Assembly: GCF_002752165.1 (NCBI RefSeq)
Contig: NZ_MOMB01000048.1
Span: 62,001-126,000 of the forward strand
DNA: 64,000 nt
Direction: 5' to 3'
From: Erwinia sp. OLFS4
GTDB lineage: Bacteria; Pseudomonadota; Gammaproteobacteria; Enterobacterales; Enterobacteriaceae
Positions 1-9,117 of this stretch are shown here, piece by piece. Under the pieces are notes generated by a model that saw only the letters and a program-made list of their open reading frames with translations, searched no databases and was not told the DNA's origin. A program made the translations under genes and the position numbers. Each line of letters begins with the position of its first letter. Position 1 is the first letter of the stretch.

Positions 1-565
1 CTTCACAGATCAACTCCTCCGCCAGCTTCATCCCGGCACGGCGGGCAACCAGCGAATACCCCCCCATACCGGGAAACAAATTAAAAGCGATTTCCGGAAA
101 CCCCATGCGTGCATTGGTTTGCGCCAGAATAAAGTGATGTGCCAGCGCGGCTTCAAACCCGCCCCCTAGCGCACTGCCTTCAATCATCGCCAGCGTGACC
201 GCACCGGTATCAAAGCCCCTTGCCGCCGCGTGTACGCAATCAACACAGGCGCGGGCATACGCGCGCAGCGCTTCACGCTGGCCGGATTTAATCGTTTCAA
301 CAAAAAAGCGTAAATCTCCCCCGACATTGAACATTGATGGTACCAGCGAACCGGTTACCCAGAAATCAATCTTCAATCCGGAGCGCCGGGCGGCATAACT
401 CAGGTTCATGATTTCCTCAATCAGCAGATGATTGAAGCTTGGTCTGGGCTGCGAACGTAGCAGCATCCACATGGTGCGACGTTCTTCTTCATAGTAAGCA
501 GAAAGTTGGGTGGTTTTACCTGCTTCGCTGAATAACCGGCAGGTAGTCTGATTAATTACTGTCAT
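1..565 (-). CDS. rpfF: DSF synthase RpfF (crotonase family), N-terminal part
   Basis: The gene is cut by the left edge; about 188 N-terminal residues are visible of a protein that is usually near 285. RpfF makes cis-2-unsaturated fatty acid signals (DSF family) from acyl-ACP by combined dehydratase and thioesterase activity. Visible marks: the oxyanion segment NVGGDL (residues 80-85), IEGSALGGGFEAA with Glu138, and MGFPEIAFNLFPGMGGYS with Glu158. The two glutamates are 20 residues apart, as in the catalytic pair of Xanthomonas RpfF. Two ATGs (565 and 571) are possible. The SD-like GAGG is only 2 nt from the ATG at 571 but 8 nt from the one at 565, so I chose 565. In E. coli the neighbour of osmB on this side is pdeR (yciR), the orthologue of the DSF receptor RpfR, so an rpfR gene probably lies just left of the window (inference). 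Confidence 0.85.
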   Translation of the reverse strand, partial: MTVINQTTCRLFSEAGKTTQLSAYYEEERRTMWMLLRSQPRPSFNHLLIEEIMNLSYAARRSGLKIDFWVTGSLVPSMFNVGGDLRFFVETIKSGQREALRAYARACVDCVHAAARGFDTGAVTLAMIEGSALGGGFEAALAHHFILAQTNARMGFPEIAFNLFPGMGGYSLVARRAGMKLAEELICE

Positions 566-571
566 AGTCAT

Positions 572-1060
572 ATCCTCAATGATTAATGCGTCTATCGCAT
601 CGTCAGACTAATCCAGACCGACGTTTCACTGAATGGATGGTTGATTTTCAATGTAAAAATAAACCTTATCCCCTTCATATCACTGAATAAAAATATTAGC
701 GTTGTTAAAAATAATCGCCTGATATTGCCTTGATATAGCAGTGAATTCGCCTGAAATGATTACCAACAGTAAACAATGTTAATGTGCATCAGCTTGTTAC
801 GATTTCAGAATTTTTACCTGTAAATGTAACCAGCAATAGTTACAATTTAACTGGATAAAAACCACCGGTGTCAGTGTTAACCAGGTTGCGTTCTACTCCT
901 CTGGCGCTGCGCATCCATATGCAATGACAGCTGCGTGACAAACGCGCAACGGCAAATGCCAGACAGGGAATTCTCCGTGTTAAACGGTAAACCACGACAT
1001 GATGCAGCTGGCTGAAAAGTCTCAATCAACAGCGCTGCAGGTTTTCAAAGGAGAAGTATT
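572..1060. other. Intergenic region between divergent rpfF and osmB, no gene seen
   Basis: This is about 490 bases of AT-rich DNA (richest around 640-850) between two divergent start codons. It must hold the promoters of rpfF and osmB. I see no tRNA, no strong hairpin and no convincing small gene; short open frames here lack a ribosome binding site and resemble nothing. The osmB binding site AAGGAG is at 1049-1054. Confidence 0.6.
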
Positions 1061-1279
1061 ATGAATACAAGCAGTAAGCGTATTTTTGCGGTGATGCTGG
1101 CTGGCGTGCTGGCGGTTTCTCTGACGGCTTGCTCACTCTGGTCCAAACGCGACCGTAATACCGCGATTGGTGCCGGTGTCGGCGCGGTAGGGGGAAATAT
1201 TCTGACCGGTGGTAGCGGTCTTGGCACCCTGGGCGGTGCGGCAGTAGGGGGTATTATCGGTCATCAGGTCAGTAAATAA
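1061..1279 (+). CDS. osmB: Osmotically inducible lipoprotein OsmB
   Basis: A 72-residue small lipoprotein, the same length as E. coli OsmB. It has a lysine/arginine-containing N-region, a hydrophobic stretch and the lipobox LTAC with Cys24, so it should be lipidated and sent to the outer membrane. The mature part carries the conserved segment SKRDRNTAIGAG followed by a glycine-rich stretch (about residues 36-68), typical of the glycine-zipper OsmB family. In E. coli it is induced by high osmolarity and in stationary phase; its exact function is unclear. AAGGAG lies 6 nt before the ATG. It is transcribed away from rpfF and towards yciH. Confidence 0.93.
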   Translation: MNTSSKRIFAVMLAGVLAVSLTACSLWSKRDRNTAIGAGVGAVGGNILTGGSGLGTLGGAAVGGIIGHQVSK

Positions 1280-1312
1280 TTTTTATTCAATACACTCCCG
1301 CGTTGAACAGCG

Positions 1313-1358
1313 AGGCCGCAGCGTTAAACAGGCTGATATTATTTTAAACCTGCGGCCT
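1313..1358. terminator. Inverted repeat between convergent osmB and yciH
   Basis: AGGCCGCAG (1313-1321) pairs perfectly with CTGCGGCCT (1350-1358) across a 28-nt loop. It lies between the convergent 3' ends of osmB and yciH. Neither side has a proper U-tract, so a role in stopping transcription is only inferred from position. Confidence 0.3.
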
Positions 1359-1370
1359 TAATAAAACGCT

Positions 1371-1697
1371 TCAGCCGCCAGCCAGTTTCACTTTCATGCC
1401 CTTTTCTTCCAGCAACGTTTTCAGTAATTCGCGTTTGTCCCCCTGAATTTCAATGATGCCGTCTTTAACCGCACCACCGCAGCCGCATTTTTTCTTCAGA
1501 GCGGCAGCCAGCTGTTGCAGCGCATCATCATCGAGGTCAATACCGGAAATCAGGCAGACGCCTTTACCTTTACGCCCGCTGGTCTGGCGCTGAATGCGCA
1601 CAATACCATCCCCCCTGGGACGTGCCGGTTTGTCTTCCTCCGGGTTAATACGTCCAATGCCGGTCGAGTAAACCAGACGGCTATTATTAGCACCCAT
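1371..1697 (-). CDS. yciH: SUI1/eIF1-family protein YciH
   Basis: A 108-residue homologue of E. coli YciH, a small bacterial relative of eukaryotic initiation factor eIF1. In vitro YciH can discriminate against wrong initiation complexes, but its role in the cell is not settled. The N-terminal motif SRLVYSTGIGRI and the SUI1 core (RIQRQTSGRKGKGVCLISG, then KKKCGCGGAVKDGIIEIQGD) are nearly identical to E. coli. The start codon follows the pyrF stop with no gap (TAA then ATG), so the two genes are translationally linked, as in E. coli. Confidence 0.93.
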   Translation of the reverse strand: MGANNSRLVYSTGIGRINPEEDKPARPRGDGIVRIQRQTSGRKGKGVCLISGIDLDDDALQQLAAALKKKCGCGGAVKDGIIEIQGDKRELLKTLLEEKGMKVKLAGG

Positions 1698-2411
1698 TTA
1701 TGCTTCCTCCAGCGAGGCCAGAATTTGTTGCAATGCGCTGGCCGGATCCTCGGCCTGAGTCACAGGACGCCCAATAACCATATAATCAACGCCCGCAACC
1801 TTAGCCTGCTGCGGCGTCATGATGCGTCGCTGGTCATCACTGGCACTGCCCGCCGGGCGGATACCTGGCGTTACCAGTTTAAAATCAGCAGAAAACTGTT
1901 GTCTGAACCTCACCGCTTCCCAGGCGGAACAGACAACACCATCCAGGCCACTCTGCTGCGTCAGGCTGGCCAGATGCAGGGCATATTCTGCCGGTGACTG
2001 GTGAATACCGAGCGCGGCTAAATCGCCACCATCCATACTGGTGAGCACGGTTACCGCAATCAACAATGGCGCGGACTCCCCGAATGGGCGTAAGGCATCG
2101 CGCGCCGCCTGCATCATACGCAGCCCCCCGCTGGCATGTACATTAACCATCCAGACGCCAAGCTCTGCCGCTGCAGCAACTGCGCGTGCAACGGTGTTAG
2201 GAATATCATGGAATTTAAGGTCTAAAAAAACCGCAAAACCACGTTGTTGCAGCTGCCTGACAAACTGCGGTCCGAACAGCGTAAACATCTCTTTGCCCAC
2301 TTTCAGCCGGCAGCTCCGCGGGTCGATTTGATCTACAAACGCCAGCGCACGATGACAATCAGCATAATCTAGCGCGACCACTACCGGGGACTGGACAACG
2401 GGTGTTGGCAT
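1698..2411 (-). CDS. pyrF: Orotidine 5'-phosphate decarboxylase
   Basis: A 237-residue enzyme for the last step of UMP synthesis: decarboxylation of orotidine 5'-monophosphate in the cytoplasm. The signature [10 protein letters not shown] places the catalytic Asp64, Lys66 and Asp69. The N-terminal substrate-site residues ([16 protein letters not shown]) and the C-terminal phosphate-binding loop ([12 protein letters not shown]) are also present. The length fits E. coli PyrF (245), with a shorter N-terminus. It is the first gene of a pyrF-yciH pair; the 225 bases upstream, shared with the end of lapB, hold a tandem repeat that may be regulatory. Confidence 0.95.
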   Translation of the reverse strand: MPTPVVQSPVVVALDYADCHRALAFVDQIDPRSCRLKVGKEMFTLFGPQFVRQLQQRGFAVFLDLKFHDIPNTVARAVAAAAELGVWMVNVHASGGLRMMQAARDALRPFGESAPLLIAVTVLTSMDGGDLAALGIHQSPAEYALHLASLTQQSGLDGVVCSAWEAVRFRQQFSADFKLVTPGIRPAGSASDDQRRIMTPQQAKVAGVDYMVIGRPVTQAEDPASALQQILASLEEA

Positions 2412-2557
2412 GTTCTGGCCTCATTTGTGAGCATACGAAATCGCAAGCATTCTACCGGGATGGCGAAAAAAATCACCCTTTGTGACGGTAATGACTTAGC
2501 GGGCCTCGCAGACTATCGCCTGAGGTTGCCGCTGCCGGACTCAGGTAATAACCGACT

Positions 2558-2603
2558 AGTATGTTGTAACTAAACTCATCCCTGATAAGTATGTTGTCAC
2601 TAA
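2558..2603. repeat. Tandem 16-bp direct repeat, 30-bp period, upstream of pyrF
   Basis: AGTATGTTGTAACTAA (2558-2573) and AGTATGTTGTCACTAA (2588-2603) differ at one base and begin exactly 30 bp apart, about three helical turns. They sit between the lapB stop and the pyrF start, where pyrF transcription should begin. This geometry suits a pair of protein-binding sites, but I do not recognise the motif. Confidence 0.55.
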
Positions 2604-2607
2604 TAAT

Positions 2608-2626
2608 CGCTGGCAACCGACCAGCG
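2608..2626 (-). terminator. Short hairpin after lapB
   Basis: CGCTGG (2608-2613) and CCAGCG (2621-2626) form a 6-bp stem with a 7-nt loop, 11 bases beyond the lapB stop. The sequence following it on the minus strand (ATTATTAGTG) is AT-rich but has no real U-run, so termination here is possible but weakly supported. Confidence 0.3.
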
Positions 2627-2636
2627 TGTTTCCGGT

Positions 2637-3806
2637 TTACTGTCCGTCGAGCCCGCGAATTGGCTTTACTGAAGACCAGGCTCGACAGGATGGGCAATGC
2701 CAGTACAAGGCGTGGGCGGTAAAACCGCATTTATCACAACGATAGCGCGGCTTAGTCCGGATCTGTTCACCAACCATCCCTTGCAATACCTGCAGACTTT
2801 CTTTGGCCCGGCCGTCTTCAGCTTCCTGCAGATGAAAATCCATTAAACGATAAAAGCCGCGCATTGTCGGATGACGCTGCATTTGTGTGTTGATATACAA
2901 CTGTGCCGCTTCTGTACCCTGTTGGTGTTCAATAATATCCGCCAGATAGAGTTCCGCCGCAGCGCCGGTATTTTCTTCAACACAGCGGCGTAAATAATCA
3001 ACCCATGCGGCCGGCTGATTAAGCTGCTTGTAACAATTTTCCAGCATCTCAAGCGTTTCGCTAACCAGCTCTTTGTCCTGTTCCAGCACGCGCTGTAAAC
3101 GCTCTACCGCACGGCTGTAATCACCTTTGGCAATGTGAATACGTCCCATCATAATCGAGACCCGGGCGCTGTCACGATCGGCAGCTTCGCCTTTTTTCAG
3201 CAGACTGATTGCCCGATCAAGATCATCGCTGCCTAATGCCTGCAGCGCCAGTTCACAGTAAAAATGGGCTATTTCCAGACGCTGAGTGTCTTTGCCCTGA
3301 CGCACCAGTTTTTCAGCCACGTCAATCGCTTTCGGCCAGTCACTGACGGCCTGATGAATAATCAGCAGCTGCTGCAGGGCGCTGACGCGAAAATCGGTTT
3401 CATCAGTCAGCTGGCTGAACATCTCTTCGGCCCGATCATAAAAACCGGCGGCCATATAGTCCCGTCCCAGCTGCTGGATAGCCAGCAGCCGCTGTTCATA
3501 AGAGAGTGATGCGCTTTCCATCAGCGCCTGGTGAATGCGTATTGCCCGATCGACTTCGCCACGGGAACGGAACAGATTACCAAGGGTAAGATGTGCTTCT
3601 ACGGTGCCGCTGTCCTCTTTCAGCATATCCAGAAACAGATCGACTGCTTTATCCTGCTGATTGGACAGCAGAAAGTTTACCCCTGCGACATAGTCGCGTG
3701 ACAGGCGATTCGCTTCCTGCTGCTTATGCTGCTGCGCACTCCTGCGCCCCATATACCAGCCATAAGCGGCGGCGACGGGCAGTAACAGAAACAGCAGCTC
3801 ATACAT
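2637..3806 (-). CDS. lapB: Lipopolysaccharide assembly protein LapB (YciM)
   Basis: A 389-residue inner-membrane-anchored TPR protein, identical in length to E. coli LapB. It works with FtsH to control LpxC turnover and so balances LPS against phospholipid synthesis. Residues 1-20 are the membrane anchor, followed by a basic segment (GRRSAQQHKQ), then TPR-like helical repeats (about 35-340). A C-terminal rubredoxin-type metal site has Cys357, Cys360, Cys371 and Cys374 (CDKCGF, CPSC). The gene starts 6 nt after the lapA stop, as expected for the lapAB operon. Confidence 0.96.
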   Translation of the reverse strand: MYELLFLLLPVAAAYGWYMGRRSAQQHKQQEANRLSRDYVAGVNFLLSNQQDKAVDLFLDMLKEDSGTVEAHLTLGNLFRSRGEVDRAIRIHQALMESASLSYEQRLLAIQQLGRDYMAAGFYDRAEEMFSQLTDETDFRVSALQQLLIIHQAVSDWPKAIDVAEKLVRQGKDTQRLEIAHFYCELALQALGSDDLDRAISLLKKGEAADRDSARVSIMMGRIHIAKGDYSRAVERLQRVLEQDKELVSETLEMLENCYKQLNQPAAWVDYLRRCVEENTGAAAELYLADIIEHQQGTEAAQLYINTQMQRHPTMRGFYRLMDFHLQEAEDGRAKESLQVLQGMVGEQIRTKPRYRCDKCGFTAHALYWHCPSCRAWSSVKPIRGLDGQ

Positions 3807-3812
3807 AGAACG

Positions 3813-4118
3813 TTATTCCTTCGCCTGCGGTGTTTGTGTCACTGCCAGCGCCTGGTCATTCTGGATTTGTTGCTGAATACGCTTCAGTTTACGCTGACTG
3901 TGAGCCAGCTGCACGCGCAGCCGCAGCCAGAACAGACCGCAGAGGGTCCAGCCGAGCAAAAAGCCCGCGCCAAACAGGCATACCAGCAACGTCGAGATAC
4001 GAAACTCGCCTTGTGCCAGCAAAAAGTTAAAGGTGACCTGCTGATCGTTATGGGCTCCCAGGGTGATTGAAATAATGAAAATCACCAAAACCAGTAAAAA
4101 GAGCAGTAAATATTTCAC
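3813..4118 (-). CDS. lapA: Lipopolysaccharide assembly protein LapA (YciS)
   Basis: A 101-residue inner-membrane protein of the DUF1049 family. It has two hydrophobic segments (about residues 2-21 and 44-66) separated by the motif GAHNDQQVTFNFLLAQGEFRIS, then a basic coiled-coil-like C-terminal tail (about 68-95). LapA is co-transcribed with lapB and assists the LapB/FtsH control of LPS synthesis, though it is less important than LapB. In E. coli the pair has a heat-shock promoter; I could not identify a clear sigma-32 promoter in the 120 bases upstream. Confidence 0.93.
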   Translation of the reverse strand: MKYLLLFLLVLVIFIISITLGAHNDQQVTFNFLLAQGEFRISTLLVCLFGAGFLLGWTLCGLFWLRLRVQLAHSQRKLKRIQQQIQNDQALAVTQTPQAKE

Positions 4119-4240
4119 GGTTGGTCCTGTTGCCGAGATTAAGCAGATGAATTATGCCAAAAAAAACGCCGTATTGCTTGTAATCCTGCGTCTTCACTGA
4201 CCATCTGCAAGTTATGGGGACGGAATCAGTAAAAACAATG

Positions 4241-5023
4241 CTAATGGGGATTCTGCCGGCGGGTAATTTCCCGCTGCTCCTGTGCTGGCGGCGACAATGA
4301 ACCGCTCCAGCGCAGGGCACACCAGCTTGCCAGCATGACCAGTAGCCAGCTAACCAGTACCGCCGCCGCCAGATCGCGCGGCCAGTGCATGCCTAATACC
4401 AACCGACTGCACATCACCCCGCTGGCCCACAGCATCATTACCACAATCGTTTTATAGTGACGCCGCGGCCACAGCAGCCCGACGCTCAATAATGCCCAGC
4501 TAACGGCAAACACGCTGTGGCCCGACGGAAACGCATAGCCGGTTTCAAATGCCCAGTGAGGTTTCAGCCAGTGAGGAATCCGATTATCCTGCGCAATCAG
4601 GCGCGTCACCTGCTGACTACGCGCTTGCCGGCTCTGGCCATAAAAATCGCTATTGTTTACCTGATAAACCTGCTCCAGCCACAGGACATAAGGCCGGGGC
4701 TCTTTCACCAGTGCTTTAATCGCATGGTTACTGTATTGCCCGCAGGTGATTGCCGCTAGCATAATGAGCAGCAATACCAGCGCCGGCCGGAGACGAAAGC
4801 GCAGACACCAGAGAAACCAGCCGCTTAACACAGCGCTGGTGAGTATGCCCCAGGGACGGGTGACACTTTCGGTTAGCCCATACAACGCATACAGCCATGC
4901 GCTGTTGCCACCCGGCGTCCACTGCCAGCCAGATAACCAGACCAGCAATGGCATCATAATCAGTATCAGCGCGCCGAAACCGGTACGCTTGACAATCTCA
5001 GCCATTCTGTTTTCCCGTGACAA
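4241..5023 (-). CDS. pgpB: Phosphatidylglycerophosphatase B
   Basis: A 260-residue polytopic inner-membrane phosphatase of the PAP2 family. It removes phosphate from phosphatidylglycerol phosphate, undecaprenyl pyrophosphate and related lipids on the periplasmic side. The three PAP2 motifs are complete: Lys103 to Arg110-Pro111 (KALVKEPRP), PSGH at 166-169, and SRLVLGMHWPRD with Arg207, His213 and Asp217. About six hydrophobic segments are visible. A second Met (MAEIVKRT, start at 5005) fits the E. coli N-terminus better, so the true start may be six residues downstream. It diverges from ribA. Confidence 0.92.
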   Translation of the reverse strand: MSRENRMAEIVKRTGFGALILIMMPLLVWLSGWQWTPGGNSAWLYALYGLTESVTRPWGILTSAVLSGWFLWCLRFRLRPALVLLLIMLAAITCGQYSNHAIKALVKEPRPYVLWLEQVYQVNNSDFYGQSRQARSQQVTRLIAQDNRIPHWLKPHWAFETGYAFPSGHSVFAVSWALLSVGLLWPRRHYKTIVVMMLWASGVMCSRLVLGMHWPRDLAAAVLVSWLLVMLASWCALRWSGSLSPPAQEQREITRRQNPH

Positions 5024-5240
5024 TCGCTTATTAATCGATTACTTCAATAAAATAGTAGAAAAAATAATAACCTATAAATGGGAAAAGTGGTATCAATGAC
5101 GAAAAGCATTAAACGCTCTTTGCGTTACCCCTCCCCGGCCAGGATGTGGCAAAATAGCCGCCGGACAAACGATGGTTGCGTTGCCCGCTCAGCACAGGCT
5201 GACAATGCCATTGAATGATCATGCGTTTCTGGAGAAAAAA

Positions 5241-5828
5241 ATGCAGCTTAAACGGGTGGCGGAAGCCAAACTGCCCACCCCCTGGGGTGATTTCCTCATG
5301 GTGGGTTTTGAAGAACTGGCAACGGGCCACGATCATGTGGCATTAGTTTACGGCGATGTCAGTGATAATCATCCGGTGCTGGCGCGTGTTCATTCTGAAT
5401 GCCTGACCGGTGATGCCTTGTTCAGCTTACGCTGTGACTGCGGCTTTCAGCTGGAAGCCGCTCTGGCGCAAATTGCCAAAACAGGTCGCGGCGTACTGCT
5501 TTATCACCGTCAGGAAGGTCGTAATATTGGTCTGCTGAACAAAATTCGCGCTTATGCCCTGCAGGACCAGGGCTTTGATACCGTAGAAGCCAATCACCAG
5601 CTGGGATTTGCCGCTGATGAACGCGATTTTACCCTCTGTGCCGATATGTTTAAGCTGCTGGGTATTCATGAAGTCCGGTTACTGACAAATAATCCGCGTA
5701 AAGTGGAAATTCTCAGTGAAGCTGGCATTAATATTGTGGAACGCGTGCCGCTTATCGTTGGTCGTAATCCGAAAAATGCCCACTATCTTGATACCAAAGC
5801 CGATAAAATGGGACATTTGTTGAAATAA
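5241..5828 (+). CDS. ribA: GTP cyclohydrolase II
   Basis: A 195-residue cytosolic enzyme that opens GTP to the pyrimidine that begins riboflavin synthesis, releasing formate and pyrophosphate. The zinc ligands Cys54, Cys65 and Cys67 lie in [20 protein letters not shown], and the substrate motif [14 protein letters not shown] follows. The start at 5241 gives [18 protein letters not shown], the E. coli N-terminus, with GGAG 6 nt upstream; the frame stays open 23 codons further upstream but that extension has no family support. A strong terminator follows at once. A second riboflavin gene, ribC, lies at 35.9 kb. Confidence 0.95.
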   Translation: MQLKRVAEAKLPTPWGDFLMVGFEELATGHDHVALVYGDVSDNHPVLARVHSECLTGDALFSLRCDCGFQLEAALAQIAKTGRGVLLYHRQEGRNIGLLNKIRAYALQDQGFDTVEANHQLGFAADERDFTLCADMFKLLGIHEVRLLTNNPRKVEILSEAGINIVERVPLIVGRNPKNAHYLDTKADKMGHLLK

Positions 5829-5847
5829 GTCCGCCGTTCTGGTAACC

Positions 5848-5874
5848 AAGCCTGGCCTGAGGCCAGGCTTTTTT
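5848..5874. terminator. Terminator between ribA and acnA
   Basis: AAGCCTGGCC (5848-5857) and GGCCAGGCTT (5861-5870) form a perfect 10-bp stem with a TGA loop, followed by six Ts in total. The stem begins with AA, but the main U-tract serves ribA. Because acnA converges on it, it may also help end acnA transcripts. Confidence 0.9.
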
Positions 5875-5881
5875 GCTGATG

Positions 5882-8560
5882 TCAGTTCAGCATATTGCGA
5901 ATGACATAATGCAGTATGCCATCGTTCTGATAATAAGTGAGCTCGTTACCGGTATCGATTCGACAACGGGTATCCAGCGTCAGCTTACTGCCATCGGGGC
6001 GCGTCAGCACCACTTTGACGCTACAGCCTGGGCTAAGATGGGCAAGGCCGTCAATATCAATCACCTCCTCGCCACTCAGTTTCAGCGTCTTGCGGCTCTC
6101 ACCCGCCGGAAACTCAAGCGGCAAAATACCCATGCCAATCAGATTTGAGCGATGTATCCGCTCAAAAGATTCGGCAATCACCACCCTGACACCCTGTAAG
6201 CGCGGCCCTTTAGCTGCCCAGTCACGGCTCGAGCCGGAACCGTATTCTTTGCCGGCAATAATCGCCAGCGGCGTTGCGGTTTCTTTATAACGCATCGCTG
6301 CGTCATAAATTGCCAGCTGCTCGCCGGAAGGAAGATGGCGCGTCATGCCACCTTCAACACCCGGCACCATTTCATTACGAATGCGGATATTAGCGAAAGT
6401 ACCACGCATCATCACCTCATGGTTACCACGCCGGGAACCGTAGGAATTAAAGTCCTGAGGTTCAACGCCATGAGCCAGCAAGTAGCGCCCGGCTGGACTG
6501 TCCGTTTTAATACTACCGGCCGGTGAAATATGGTCGGTGGTCACTGAATCCCCCAGCATTGCCAGCACGCGAGCCCCGTGAATATCCTCGACTGGTTTCG
6601 GTGTTTTTTCCATATCATCAAAAAACGGCGACAGCCGGATGTAGGTAGACCCCTTGTCCCAGTCGTAGGTTGCCGCTTCGCTGACGCGGATTTTCTGCCA
6701 TTCCGGCGTTCCCTCAAACACTTCCGCGTATTCTTTATTAAACATGGCGGTTGAAACCTGCTCAACTGCAGCCGCAATTTCTGCTGGTGACGGCCAGATA
6801 TCTTTAAGGTAAACCGGCTTACCGCTGTTATCATCACCAATAGGATCGCTGTGCAGATTAATTTTCATGCTTCCAGCCAGCGCATAAGCCACCACCAGCG
6901 GTGGTGACGCCAGCCAGTTGGTTTTTACCAGCGGATGAATACGCCCTTCAAAGTTTCGGTTTCCGGAAAGCACTGCGCCGACGGTCAGATCGCCGGCTTT
7001 AATGGCCGCCTCGATGGCATCCGGCAGCGGACCAGAATTACCAATACAGGTGGTACAACCGTAACCTACCAGGTTAAAACCCAGTTTATCAAGATAGGGC
7101 GTCAAGCCAGCCTGCGCCAGATAATCCGACACCACTTTTGAACCGGGTGCCAGCGACGCTTTTACCCATGGCTTGCGGTTAAGTCCCCGCTCAATCGCTT
7201 TTTTCGCCAGCAGCCCGGCCGCCATAAGCACGCTGGGATTAGAGGTGTTGGTACAGGAGGTGATGGCAGCAATCACCACGGCACCGTCGTTGAGCTGCAT
7301 CTGCTGACCGCTGGCAACATCGAGATAATTTACCGCGTTGTGTTGCTTCGCTGGCTGATTCACTTCCAGTTCATGGCTGGCGCTGAACGCGGCCGGCACC
7401 TGGCGGAGTGATACCCGATCCTGGGGGCGTTTTGGACCGGCCAGGCTGGCTTCCACCTCATTCATATCCAGTGATAAGGTACTGGTAAACACCGGTGCAT
7501 CACCGGGGTTACGCCATAACCCCTGGTGTTTTGCGTAGGCGGCCACCAGCGCAACCTGCTGTTCACTGCGGCCAGTCAGGCGCATATAATCCAGGGTGAC
7601 CTGATCCAGCGGGAAAAAACCGCAGGTGGCGCCATATTCTGGCGCCATATTGGCAATCGTTGCCCGGTCCGCCAGCGGTAAATCGTCCAGACCATCGCCA
7701 TAGAATTCAACGAATTTACCCACCACCCCGTGTTTACGCAGCATCTGCGTGACGGTTAATACCAGATCGGTGGCGGTGATACCGGGACGTAACTTACCAC
7801 TCAGCTTAAATCCGACCACATCAGGGATCAGCATTGAAACCGGTTGGCCCAGCATCGCGGCTTCCGCTTCAATTCCGCCAACGCCCCATCCCAGTACGCC
7901 TAATGCGTTAATCATAGTGGTATGCGAGTCAGTGCCAACCAGGGTGTCCGGATAGGCTAGCTCCTCGCCATTTAACTTTTCATGCCAGACTGACTGGCCC
8001 AGATACTCAAGGTTAACCTGATGACAGATACCGGTACCCGGCGGCACGACCCGAAAGCGATTAAAGGCTTTCTGCCCCCAACGCAGGAAAACATAACGTT
8101 CATGGTTGCGCGCCATTTCCAGCCGCACGTTTTCTTCAAAGGCATTATCATGACCAAACGCATCAACGGTAACTGAATGGTCAATGACCAGATCCACCGG
8201 TGACAATGGATTCACTTTTGCCACATCACCGCCAAGCCGTTTAACCGCTTCGCGCATCGCTGCTAAATCCACCACTGCCGGCACACCGGTGAAATCCTGC
8301 ATTAATACCCGCGCCGGGCGGTATGCAATCTCCCGCTCGGCATGTGCCGTTTTTTGCCACGCTGCCAGCGCCATAATATCGTCTTCAGTGACCGAATCGC
8401 CGTCCTGCCAGCGCAGCAGGTTTTCCAGCAATACTTTTAACGATTTTGGTAATTTGCTGACATCGCCCAGTGTTTGCTGTGCGCGAGGAAGGCTGTAAAA
8501 ACGGTATCGCTGGCCGGCAACTTCCAGCGTGTCCTGACTCAAATCCCCTGCTGACGACAT
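5882..8560 (-). CDS. acnA: Aconitate hydratase A
   Basis: An 892-residue cytosolic [4Fe-4S] enzyme that converts citrate to isocitrate; E. coli AcnA has 891 residues. The cluster ligands are in SCTNTSNPS (about residue 435) and [11 protein letters not shown] (about 501 and 504). The swivel-domain active-site loop [12 protein letters not shown] is near the C-terminus. AcnA is the more oxidant-stable, stress and stationary-phase aconitase in E. coli. The ribosome site AAGGAGGA is 5 nt before the ATG. The promoter should be in 8561-8690, since a terminator ends the upstream small-gene unit at 8692-8726. Confidence 0.97.
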   Translation of the reverse strand: MSSAGDLSQDTLEVAGQRYRFYSLPRAQQTLGDVSKLPKSLKVLLENLLRWQDGDSVTEDDIMALAAWQKTAHAEREIAYRPARVLMQDFTGVPAVVDLAAMREAVKRLGGDVAKVNPLSPVDLVIDHSVTVDAFGHDNAFEENVRLEMARNHERYVFLRWGQKAFNRFRVVPPGTGICHQVNLEYLGQSVWHEKLNGEELAYPDTLVGTDSHTTMINALGVLGWGVGGIEAEAAMLGQPVSMLIPDVVGFKLSGKLRPGITATDLVLTVTQMLRKHGVVGKFVEFYGDGLDDLPLADRATIANMAPEYGATCGFFPLDQVTLDYMRLTGRSEQQVALVAAYAKHQGLWRNPGDAPVFTSTLSLDMNEVEASLAGPKRPQDRVSLRQVPAAFSASHELEVNQPAKQHNAVNYLDVASGQQMQLNDGAVVIAAITSCTNTSNPSVLMAAGLLAKKAIERGLNRKPWVKASLAPGSKVVSDYLAQAGLTPYLDKLGFNLVGYGCTTCIGNSGPLPDAIEAAIKAGDLTVGAVLSGNRNFEGRIHPLVKTNWLASPPLVVAYALAGSMKINLHSDPIGDDNSGKPVYLKDIWPSPAEIAAAVEQVSTAMFNKEYAEVFEGTPEWQKIRVSEAATYDWDKGSTYIRLSPFFDDMEKTPKPVEDIHGARVLAMLGDSVTTDHISPAGSIKTDSPAGRYLLAHGVEPQDFNSYGSRRGNHEVMMRGTFANIRIRNEMVPGVEGGMTRHLPSGEQLAIYDAAMRYKETATPLAIIAGKEYGSGSSRDWAAKGPRLQGVRVVIAESFERIHRSNLIGMGILPLEFPAGESRKTLKLSGEEVIDIDGLAHLSPGCSVKVVLTRPDGSKLTLDTRCRIDTGNELTYYQNDGILHYVIRNMLN

Positions 8561-8691
8561 TGCTCCTCCTTATAATTCTGACATCATCTGGTATAACCCG
8601 ATTAAATGAAGGGTTAGCTTTAAAGATAGTACATCAGGCCGCTAACGTCCTGATAACGACACTATTTGACAAGTGGGGATTTAATAAATGC

Positions 8692-8726
8692 AAAACGCCC
8701 CGCAGTCACTGCCTGCAGGGCGTTTT
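8692..8726 (-). terminator. Terminator after the ymiA-yciX-small ORF unit
   Basis: AAAACGCCC (8692-8700) pairs with GGGCGTTTT (8718-8726), with a few further inner pairs between CGCAG and CTGCA. On the minus strand the stem ends in TTTT followed by GCATTT. It lies 27 bases beyond the stop of the 30-residue ORF and before acnA. Confidence 0.7.
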
Positions 8727-8752
8727 AACTTAATCAGTGGGTTGGAACAGCG

Positions 8753-8845
8753 TCAGCGTATCATCATGCCAGTCCAGTACAGGGCGGCCCATACCAGCGC
8801 GGAAAACATCCAGGCACCTGACCAAATCACTAAGGTTTTATTCAT
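8753..8845 (-). CDS. 30-residue single-pass membrane peptide
   Basis: The reading frame starts MNKTLVIWSGAWMFSALVWA and is 30 residues long, with a short polar start, one tryptophan-rich hydrophobic span (about residues 4-26) and a terminal Arg. A GAGGTGATGT sequence precedes the ATG and a terminator follows the stop, so it looks like a translated last gene of a ymiA-yciX unit. E. coli also has a tiny membrane-protein gene, ymiC, which I believe lies in this neighbourhood; this could be its counterpart, but I cannot confirm by sequence. The function is unknown. Confidence 0.6.
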   Translation of the reverse strand: MNKTLVIWSGAWMFSALVWAALYWTGMMIR

Positions 8846-8945
8846 ACATCACCTCATTTCTTAATCAGAGTTCCTTTCTGTTAACCAGGAAATCAGCGCA
8901 ATCTCAGCCTGATTTTTCTTCTTTCCTGCCAGTTTGCCGGCCAGG

Positions 8946-9113
8946 TTAACGACGCAGTTTTTTATCAATCATGGTGTCGATAAAACTGCGCTGTAACTCG
9001 TTTAGCCCCCAGGATTCAGGAATGGTGACCAGTTCCTGGGTTTTTGCCTTGCAGGTTTTTTCACTCAGTTTGCCTGGGGCCGGTACGAGGTTATGGCGAC
9101 GCTGAGGATACAT
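8946..9113 (-). CDS. yciX: Small protein YciX
   Basis: A 55-residue soluble, basic protein beginning MYPQRRHNLVPAPGKLSEKT and ending with a dibasic tail (DKKLRR). Length and position between ymiA and acnA fit E. coli YciX, whose function is unknown. The start at 9113 lies 4 bases beyond the ymiA stop, so the pair is probably translated from one message. A longer frame open to 9179 overlaps ymiA out of frame and is not needed. Confidence 0.65.
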   Translation of the reverse strand: MYPQRRHNLVPAPGKLSEKTCKAKTQELVTIPESWGLNELQRSFIDTMIDKKLRR

Positions 9114-9117
9114 GTCG

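Noticed and set aside
840..1025. 61-codon minus-strand open frame between rpfF and osmB
   Set aside because: No ribosome binding site, no recognisable motif, and it lies in the shared promoter region of two divergent genes.
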